From positions 1-7,762 of the forward strand of contig CALYAH010000065.1 of assembly GCA_944393455.1 (NCBI GenBank): DNA of 7,762 nt. The letters run 5' to 3'. The stretch is from an uncultured Clostridia bacterium. GTDB lineage: Bacteria > Bacillota > Clostridia > TANB77 > CAG-508. The position numbers and the translations under genes are program-made. The stretch's first letter is position 1. The number at the start of each line of letters is the position of its first letter. Below the pieces are notes generated by a model, which saw only the letters and a program-made list of their open reading frames with translations, had not been told where the DNA came from and made no database searches. Shown here one piece after another: positions 1 to 4,812 of this stretch.

Positions 1-70
1 ATATAAATTTTAATCAAGGCAAACAATAACGAAATTTAGAAATTAGAGAAATGACATAGTTTAATAATTA

Positions 71-98
71 TTGACAAGAAATCTTTTTATGGTATAAT
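71..98 (+). promoter_or_regulatory. Strong sigma-A-type promoter for the glycan-export operon
   Basis: A perfect -35 box TTGACA (71-76) and a perfect -10 box TATAAT (93-98) are separated by 16 nt. The TGG just before the -10 gives an extended -10 (TGn). A transcript would start near 105, leaving a leader of about 29 nt that holds only the ribosome binding site, so no riboswitch or attenuator fits. It would drive 134-4189. Bases 1-70 upstream are AT-rich with nothing recognisable. Confidence 0.85.
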
Positions 99-133
99 TA
101 CAATACTAATAAATCTGCAAAAGGAGACAAAAT

Positions 134-880
134 ATGAAAGAAAATGATAATAATGTAGCAATTAAAGTAGATCACGTATATAAAAGTTTTAATATATATT
201 ATGATAGAGCTAACACTTTAAAAGAAAGAGTATTATTTTTAGCTAGAAATAAGAAAAGAGAAAAAAGAGAAGTATTAAATGATATCAATTTAGAAATAAA
301 AAAAGGTGAAACAGTAGCTTTGATTGGTGTAAATGGAAGTGGAAAATCAACACTTTTAAAGCTAATGACACAAATTATATTTCCAAACAAGGGAACTATT
401 GAAACAAGAGGAAAACTTACTTCTTTATTAGAGTTAGGAGCTGGTTTTCACCCAGATTTTTCTGGAAGAGAAAATATATATTTCAACTCTTCTATTTTTG
501 GGTTAACAAGAAAAGAAATTGACAACAGATTAGAACAAATTATTGAATTCTCAGAATTAAGAGATTTTATAGATAACCCAGTTAGAACTTATTCTTCTGG
601 TATGTATATGCGTTTAGCGTTCTCAGTAGCAATTAATGTAGATGCTGATATCTTATTAATAGACGAAATATTATCTGTTGGAGATCAACATTTTCAAGAA
701 AAGTGTTTTAATAAAATGAGAGAACTAAAAAAAGAAGGAAAAACAATGGTGTTTGTTACTCATAGTATGGAGTCTGTAAAAAATTTATGTGACAGAGCTG
801 TTTGGTTATATGACGGAAAAATAAGAATGGATGGAAATACAGATGAAGTTGTAGACGAATATCTAAAAGTAACTATGTAA
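134..880 (+). CDS. ABC transporter ATP-binding protein, polysaccharide/teichoic acid export type (TagH/Wzt/KpsT-like)
   Basis: This is the cytoplasmic ATPase subunit of an ABC-2 exporter that moves a lipid-linked polysaccharide, such as a teichoic acid or capsule/O-antigen-like polymer, across the membrane. In 248 residues it shows Walker A GVNGSGKST (65-73), the family-typical stretch LLELGAGFHPDFSGRENI (98-115), a signature loop of the YSSGMYMRLAFSVA type in place of canonical LSGGQ (153-166), Walker B with ILLIDE followed by LSVGD (about 173-184), and the switch histidine in FVTH (His210). The YSSGM signature and SVGD D-loop are hallmarks of glycan exporters. It ends soon after the ATPase fold, so it lacks the C-terminal glycan-binding domain of long Wzt proteins and resembles short KpsT/TarH forms. 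AAAGGAG at 120-126, 7 nt before the ATG, supports the start. The partner permease follows 32 nt after the stop. The family is certain; the exact cargo is not. Confidence 0.93.
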   Translation: MKENDNNVAIKVDHVYKSFNIYYDRANTLKERVLFLARNKKREKREVLNDINLEIKKGETVALIGVNGSGKSTLLKLMTQIIFPNKGTIETRGKLTSLLELGAGFHPDFSGRENIYFNSSIFGLTRKEIDNRLEQIIEFSELRDFIDNPVRTYSSGMYMRLAFSVAINVDADILLIDEILSVGDQHFQEKCFNKMRELKKEGKTMVFVTHSMESVKNLCDRAVWLYDGKIRMDGNTDEVVDEYLKVTM

Positions 881-900
881 AAACAAAAAGAAGTTTTATG

Positions 901-905
901 AGGAG
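901..905 (+). promoter_or_regulatory. Ribosome binding site that sets the permease start at 913
   Basis: AGGAG lies 7 nt before the ATG at 913. The upstream in-frame ATG at 898 would put this site inside the coding region and has only a weak purine stretch (AAAAAGAAG) ahead of it. The start at 913 is therefore preferred. Confidence 0.75.
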
Positions 906-912
906 AAAGAGT

Positions 913-1710
913 ATGAACATATTTCGAAAAATATACAATTACAGAGAATTATTAAAAACAAATGTAAAAAAAGAAATTAGAGGAAGATATAAGAATTCAA
1001 TTCTTGGAGTAATGTGGTCATTTTTAAATCCATTACTACAACTATTAGTATATTCTGTTATCTTTGGAGCTTTATTGACAGGTGGAGATTCAGCGGAGGA
1101 CAAGTATTATCAAGCAACTTATTATATTTATGTTTGTGTTGCTTTGATTCCATGGACCTATTTTACATCTGCAATTACACAAGCGGCATTTACCGTTATT
1201 GGAAATGGAGATATTATTAAAAAAGTATATTTCCCAAGAGAAATATTACCAATATCAGTTGTTACTAGTGGAGCTGTAAACTTTATGATTTCAACAATTA
1301 TTATATTGCTTTTTGTAATATTCTCGCCAGTAGGATTATCTTGGTATATTTTATTATATCCATTTATCTTATTAATCCAATATATATTACTATTAGGAAT
1401 AGCATTTATTGTATCATCTATTACAGTGTACTTCAGAGATTTAGAACATATTATAGGAATTGTGTTAATGGCAGCATTTTATGGAACTCCAATTGTATAT
1501 AAATTAGAGCAATTACCACAACAATTGCAAATTATTATGCAATTAAACCCAATGACTCATTTAATTAATGCTTATAGAGATATTTTCTATTATCATCAAA
1601 TGCCAAACATGAAGGTTTTGGGAATTTTGCTAGCACTTTCGTTAATATTAGCAGTTGTAGGATATTTTATATTTAAGAAATTACAAAAAGGATTTGCTGA
1701 AGAATTATAA
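913..1710 (+). CDS. ABC-2 type polysaccharide export permease (TagG/Wzm-like)
   Basis: This is the membrane subunit that pairs with the upstream ATPase to form the glycan exporter. The protein is 265 residues from ATG 913, or 270 if ATG 898 is used. The N-terminus has the amphipathic interface helix and conserved REIRGRYKNS-like entry into the first membrane helix (KKEIRGRYKNSILGVMWSFL, then NPLLQLLVYSVIFG). It is followed by further hydrophobic segments, the cytoplasmic loop around KKVYFPREILP, and the family motif NPMTHLINAYRDIFY before the last helix. About six membrane helices are expected, and the length is normal for Wzm/TagG. The C-terminus is a short basic tail (FKKLQKGFAEEL). It is co-transcribed with the ATPase 32 nt upstream. 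Cargo cannot be read from sequence; a teichoic-acid-like or rhamnan/capsule polymer is the usual assignment in low-GC Gram-positives. Confidence 0.92.
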   Translation: MNIFRKIYNYRELLKTNVKKEIRGRYKNSILGVMWSFLNPLLQLLVYSVIFGALLTGGDSAEDKYYQATYYIYVCVALIPWTYFTSAITQAAFTVIGNGDIIKKVYFPREILPISVVTSGAVNFMISTIIILLFVIFSPVGLSWYILLYPFILLIQYILLLGIAFIVSSITVYFRDLEHIIGIVLMAAFYGTPIVYKLEQLPQQLQIIMQLNPMTHLINAYRDIFYYHQMPNMKVLGILLALSLILAVVGYFIFKKLQKGFAEEL

Positions 1711-1750
1711 AAAATAAGTAATAAGAGAAACAGATTAGTAGGAGGAAAAT

Positions 1751-2695
1751 ATGGAAAAGATTAAAATTTTTGCATGTCCAACAGCAGAAAAATTTACACA
1801 AGAAATATGTGATTGTTTAGGAATAGAAATGGGAAAAATCAATCATATGAAATTTAAGAATGATAATAATTTTGTACAAATTTTAGAAACTGTTAGAGCA
1901 AATGATGTGTATATTGTACAAACAGCAACACCACCAGTAAATGAAAGAATTATGGAATTATTAATTACTATTGATGCTGTAAAAAGAGCATCTGCTAAAA
2001 ATGTAAATGTAATATTACCATATTTTCCATATTCAAGATCAGATAAAAAAGACCAACCAAGAGTTCCAATTACAGCTAAGTTAATGGCACAAATAATTGA
2101 GGCAGCAGGAGCAACAAGAGTAATTACATGCGATCTTCACAATCCTGCTATACAAGCGTATTTTAATGTGAATTGTGACTGTTTAACTGGAGAATACATA
2201 TTAGAAAATTATTTTAAAGAAAAGCAATTAGACAACATGGTAATTGTTGCAACAGATGCAGGAAGTTCTAAAAAAGCTTATAAATATTCAGAATTTTTTA
2301 ATTGTCCTATTGCTTTAGTTGATAAAAGAAGACAAGGAAATGACGATAAAGCAATTGCAAGTACTATTATAGGAGATGTTGAAGGGAAAAATGCTATTAT
2401 TTTTGATGATGAAATAGATACAGCAGGTTCTATGATGGAGACTGTAAAAGTACTAAAAAAATTCGGAGCAAAAAATATATATGCTGGATGTACTCATGGG
2501 GTTCTTTCAGGACCAGCAATAGAGAGAATTCAAAATTCAGAAATTAAAGAGTTGATTGTAACAAATACAATACCAATTCCAAAAGAAAAACAAATAGATA
2601 AAATCAAAATCTTATCAATAGCACCATTGTTTGCAGAAACAATAAAAAGAATTCACAATGAAGAACCATTAGGTGAGTTATTTAGAGAAGATTAG
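1751..2695 (+). CDS. prs: Ribose-phosphate pyrophosphokinase (PRPP synthetase), divergent class I-like form
   Basis: This cytosolic enzyme type transfers diphosphate from ATP to ribose 5-phosphate to make PRPP. The 314-residue length is normal. Seen: the MELL..IDAVKRASA block (68-82), PYFPYSRSDKKD (90-101), DLH with the conserved histidine (128-130), the catalytic loop VDKRR (190-194), and the PRPP-binding loop FDDEIDTAGS (218-227), then CTHGVLSGPA and VTNT near the C-terminus. Several positions differ from the usual class I pattern recalled from B. subtilis and human enzymes. The adenine-binding F-x-D/N-x-E reads F35-K-N37-D-N39, RQD reads R96-S-D98, DLHAxQIQGFF reads DLHNPAIQAYF, and the DxGG region reads DAGSS. 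It may be a paralogue rather than the housekeeping Prs. AGGAGG (1740-1745), 5 nt before the ATG, gives a strong start. Two in-frame stops (TAG TAA) end it. It sits in a surface-glycan operon, 40 nt after the permease and 58 nt before a GtrA gene. Confidence 0.88.
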   Translation: MEKIKIFACPTAEKFTQEICDCLGIEMGKINHMKFKNDNNFVQILETVRANDVYIVQTATPPVNERIMELLITIDAVKRASAKNVNVILPYFPYSRSDKKDQPRVPITAKLMAQIIEAAGATRVITCDLHNPAIQAYFNVNCDCLTGEYILENYFKEKQLDNMVIVATDAGSSKKAYKYSEFFNCPIALVDKRRQGNDDKAIASTIIGDVEGKNAIIFDDEIDTAGSMMETVKVLKKFGAKNIYAGCTHGVLSGPAIERIQNSEIKELIVTNTIPIPKEKQIDKIKILSIAPLFAETIKRIHNEEPLGELFRED

Positions 2696-2753
2696 TAAGG
2701 TATAGATGGAATTTCAAGTAATAACACAAATATAGATAATAGGAAGAAGAAAA

Positions 2754-3224
2754 ATGAAAGATGTAGAAAAAATAAAATTAAAAGATGTAGACTTTAAAAA
2801 TATAAAGTTAGAGACAATAAAGGGATTATATTTAAATTATCAAGAAATTATTTTATATATTGTATTTGGAGTGTTGACAACAGTTGTTAACTTAGGAGTC
2901 TTTTTTGTTCTAAATAATTTATTAAAATGGAATGAAAATGTAGCTAATTTTATAGCAATTTTATTGGCTGTGCTTTTTGCTTATATTACAAATAAGGACC
3001 TAGTATTCCATTCAAAAGCAGAAACAACAAAAGAAAAACTAACAGAATTTTTAAAATTCATGGCTGGAAGAGCTTTTACGATGGTAATAGAATTCTTAGG
3101 AGGTCTATTATTATTTCAAACCTCAATTCCAGAAATGATTAGTAAATTGATTGTTACAGTAGTAGTTGTTATATTAAATTTCTTTATCAGTAAATTCTTT
3201 GCTTTTAAAAGTAAGAAGAATTAG
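2754..3224 (+). CDS. GtrA-family four-helix membrane protein
   Basis: GtrA/DPMS-type proteins are small membrane proteins thought to flip polyprenyl-phosphate-linked sugars, or to anchor the enzyme that makes them. The 156 residues hold four hydrophobic segments at about 31-53, 61-80, 99-121 and 128-150. Family motifs are FGVLTTVVNLGVFF in helix 1, ITNKDLVF after helix 2, and NFFISKFFAF at the end of helix 4. The first ~28 residues form a charged, lysine-rich, probably amphipathic extension, longer than in minimal GtrA proteins (about 120-140 residues), which could be a membrane-surface or partner-docking segment (inference). A purine-rich AGGAAGAAG (2741-2749) precedes the ATG. The gene ends in tandem stops (TAG TAG). 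The partner glycosyltransferase starts 20 nt downstream, the classic gtrA-gtrB arrangement. Confidence 0.88.
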   Translation: MKDVEKIKLKDVDFKNIKLETIKGLYLNYQEIILYIVFGVLTTVVNLGVFFVLNNLLKWNENVANFIAILLAVLFAYITNKDLVFHSKAETTKEKLTEFLKFMAGRAFTMVIEFLGGLLLFQTSIPEMISKLIVTVVVVILNFFISKFFAFKSKKN

Positions 3225-3244
3225 TAGAAAGAAGGGAATAGAAA

Positions 3245-4189
3245 ATGAAAAAAATAAGCATTATTATACCAGCATATAACGAAGAAGAATCTTTACCACT
3301 TTTATACGAAAGAATAGAAAAATTGATGAAGAATATGGAGAATTATGAATTCGAAATTCTTTTTGTCAATGACGGAAGTAAAGATAAAACAATAGAAATT
3401 ATAAAACAAATGAGAGAAGAAGACAATCGAATTTGCTATGTAGACTTTTCAAGAAACTTTGGAAAAGAAATAGCGATGATAGCAGGACTAGATTATGCAA
3501 CAGGAGATTGTGTAATATTTATGGATGCGGACCTTCAAGATCCACCAGAACTAATTCCAGAATTAGTGAAGTATTGGGAAGAAGGATATGATGATGTATA
3601 TGCTAAGAGAAAATCAAGAAAAGGAGAAACTTGGCTAAAAAAATTCACATCTAAAATGTATTATAAAGTATTGCAAAAATTAACGAGAATCGAAATTCAA
3701 AAAGATACAGGAGATTTCAGATTATTAGATAGAAGATGTGTTAATGCTTTAAAGAAACTAAGAGAATCACAAAGAAATACAAAAAGTATGTTTAGCTGGA
3801 TTGGGTATAAGAAAAAAGAAGTATTATATGATAGAGATCCAAGAATAGCAGGAACAACTAAATGGAATTATATTAAATTAGTAGATTTAGCAATTGACGG
3901 AATAACATCATTTACAACTTCGCCATTAAGACTTTCAACACTTATCGCAATTCCAACATTTGGCGTGTTATTTATCTATTTTATTTATGTTATTGCAAAA
4001 TGTATTATAGTACATCAAATGATACAAGCTTATCAAGCAATAATATTATTAATTTTATTTTTCTCAGGAATTCAAATATTACTATTTGGAATTGTGGGAG
4101 AATATTTAGGAAGAATCTTTAATGAAACAAAACATAGACCATTATATTTAGTAAATGAATATAACGGAAAAAAGGAAATGAATCAATAG
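3245..4189 (+). CDS. Family 2 polyprenyl-phosphate glycosyltransferase (GtrB/DPM1-like)
   Basis: It likely transfers a sugar from a nucleotide-sugar to undecaprenyl phosphate on the inner membrane face. The GT-A fold is clear in 314 residues: IIIPAYNEEESLP (6-18), VNDGS with the nucleotide-binding aspartate (41-45), RNFGKE (70-75), the metal-binding DADLQDPPE (94-102), DTGDFRL (154-160), and the WIGYKKKEVLYDRDPRIAGTTKWN region (185-208). Two membrane helices follow (about 229-251 and 264-285) and the conserved GEYLGRIFNETKHRPLY tail (285-301). This is the GtrB/YkcC/CsbB architecture and length. GAAGGG (3231-3236) lies 8 nt before the ATG. With the GtrA protein just upstream, the lipid-sugar would be flipped and used outside by a GT-C enzyme that is not in this window. 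The stop codon abuts the 511-bp palindromic element, which may even supply the last codons. The sugar is unknown. Confidence 0.93.
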   Translation: MKKISIIIPAYNEEESLPLLYERIEKLMKNMENYEFEILFVNDGSKDKTIEIIKQMREEDNRICYVDFSRNFGKEIAMIAGLDYATGDCVIFMDADLQDPPELIPELVKYWEEGYDDVYAKRKSRKGETWLKKFTSKMYYKVLQKLTRIEIQKDTGDFRLLDRRCVNALKKLRESQRNTKSMFSWIGYKKKEVLYDRDPRIAGTTKWNYIKLVDLAIDGITSFTTSPLRLSTLIAIPTFGVLFIYFIYVIAKCIIVHQMIQAYQAIILLILFFSGIQILLFGIVGEYLGRIFNETKHRPLYLVNEYNGKKEMNQ

Positions 4190-4218
4190 GGACAGAGCAA
4201 ATCTGTCTCACTTTTTTT
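4189..4218 (+). terminator. Rho-independent terminator ending the operon (left tip of the palindromic element)
   Basis: The stem GACAGA (4191-4196) and TCTGTC (4202-4207) closes on the loop GCAAA, with possible further G-U and G-C pairs at its base (4189-4190 with 4208-4209). After AC there is a run of seven T (4212-4218). The position, immediately at the stop codon of the last gene, fits an intrinsic terminator. The stem is short, so efficiency is uncertain. An identical copy faces the other way at the right tip of the element. Confidence 0.75.
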
Positions 4219-4234
4219 GTCGAAAATTGCGTTG
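4189..4234 (+). repeat. Left terminal inverted repeat, 46 nt perfect
   Basis: From GGGACAGAGCAAATC through CGAAAATTGCGTTG this matches, base for base, the reverse complement of 4654-4699. Moving outward there is one mismatch (4188 against 4700), then four more matching bases (CAAT at 4184-4187 against ATTG at 4701-4704). The true element edge could therefore lie 5 nt further out. Confidence 0.95.
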
Positions 4235-4416
4235 GTTGTGGTGACTGCTTTAAGGGGCAGGCGGGGAAAAGGTATTGCTAAATTGTTTGATTGCGAATGT
4301 GCGAGGAGATATTTTAGAATTTGTTTTATGTTTTTTTGAGGGATGTGTATATAAAATCAATAATTAATATATCTAAAATTAATCCTCGGCTGCCTTTCAT
4401 AACAAAAAACTTCTAA

Positions 4417-4470
4417 AATTTGCTAAATGGCACCTCCCAAAAGAATTCGGGTTCCTCCATTTAGCAAATT
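4417..4470. repeat. Central hairpin of the palindrome (14-bp perfect stem)
   Basis: AATTTGCTAAATGG (4417-4430) pairs perfectly with CCATTTAGCAAATT (4457-4470) around a 26-nt loop that contains CCTCCC, an EcoRI-like GAATTC palindrome and CGGG. The stem continues outward after a 2x2 internal loop (TTCT at 4411-4414 with AGAA at 4473-4476) and through A/T-rich pairing. This is the apex of the long foldback. Confidence 0.85.
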
Positions 4471-4653
4471 AAAGAATTTTTAATGTTACTCCAGTTACAT
4501 TCGGATTATTTTTATCTATATTAATTATTGATTTTAATAATGAAAGAGGCTCAAAAAATCATATTACAAATTCTTAATTATCGTATTGAGCCGAACAATC
4601 AAATAATTTAGCAATACCTTCCCCCCCGTATCCCTTAGAGCAGTCATGGCAAG

Positions 4654-4699
4654 CAACGCAATTTTCGACAAAAAAAGTGAGACAGATTTGCTCTGTCCC
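4654..4699 (-). repeat. Right terminal inverted repeat, 46 nt perfect
   Basis: This is the exact reverse complement of 4189-4234. The two copies have the same seven-base homopolymer run and the same hairpin. Complete identity at the tips with diverged interiors suggests either selection or recognition at the tips, or recent homogenisation. Confidence 0.95.
4670..4699 (-). terminator. Leftward-facing terminator at the right tip of the element
   Basis: Read on the minus strand, this is the same GACAGA-GCAAA-TCTGTC hairpin followed by seven T as at the left tip. It would stop transcription entering the element from the right. No minus-strand gene in this window needs it, so it is probably a by-product of the element's symmetry. 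Confidence 0.6.
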
Positions 4700-4708
4700 C
4701 ATTGTTCC

Positions 4709-4737
4709 TTGACAAAAAAGAATAAGTATAGTAAATT
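4709..4737 (+). promoter_or_regulatory. Probable promoter of the GH13 gene
   Basis: A perfect -35 TTGACA (4709-4714) is followed after 17 nt by TAAATT (4732-4737, 4 of 6 to TATAAT). It lies 5-10 nt outside the palindromic element, so the gene keeps a promoter despite the terminator-rich element upstream. The leader would be about 70 nt. A second TATAGT at 4727-4732 matches better but is only 12 nt from the -35 box. Confidence 0.6.
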
Positions 4738-4812
4738 AGAGGTGTAGCAAAGAAGTATAGTGTAGTAAGTAACAAATTTTTTAAGTATCTTAGCGAAAAG
4801 GAAGGAGACAGA

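Larger units (their letters stand above)
4189..4699. mobile_element. 511-bp palindromic foldback/MITE-like element without a gene
   Basis: The whole stretch is one imperfect inverted repeat: left arm 4189-4430 (242 nt), centre 4431-4456, right arm 4457-4699 (243 nt). The outer 46 nt of the arms are identical, and so are the innermost 14 nt (AATTTGCTAAATGG). In between, blocks such as AAGGTATTGCTAAATT, TGACTGCT and AAAATCAATAATTAATATA recur, separated by diverged patches; overall similarity is perhaps three quarters by eye. No credible gene lies inside, and open frames on the minus strand merely read through the repeat. GC-rich patches (such as 4252-4272 and the seven C at 4621-4627) look unlike the neighbouring genes. 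This pattern fits a non-autonomous foldback or MITE element. The GGGACAG tips recall REP-type repeats mobilised by Y1-transposase (RAYT) proteins, which is inference. No clear target-site duplication is visible. Confidence 0.7.

Noticed and set aside
199..390. Minus-strand 63-aa open frame inside the ABC ATPase gene
   Set aside because: It is antisense to the conserved Walker A region of a clear gene; a shadow frame.
1014..1220. Plus-strand 68-aa frame within the permease gene
   Set aside because: It overlaps conserved membrane segments in another frame and has no ribosome binding site; a shadow frame.
4189..4699. A riboswitch or structured regulatory RNA for the GH13 gene
   Set aside because: The strong structure is a symmetric inverted repeat with a terminator at each tip, and the GH13 promoter lies downstream of it, so it would not be part of that leader transcript. 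No known riboswitch core is recognisable.
4184..4704. A target-site duplication flanking the palindromic element
   Set aside because: The flanks (CAATA before, CATTG after) are inverted rather than directly repeated, so they extend the palindrome and are not a duplication.
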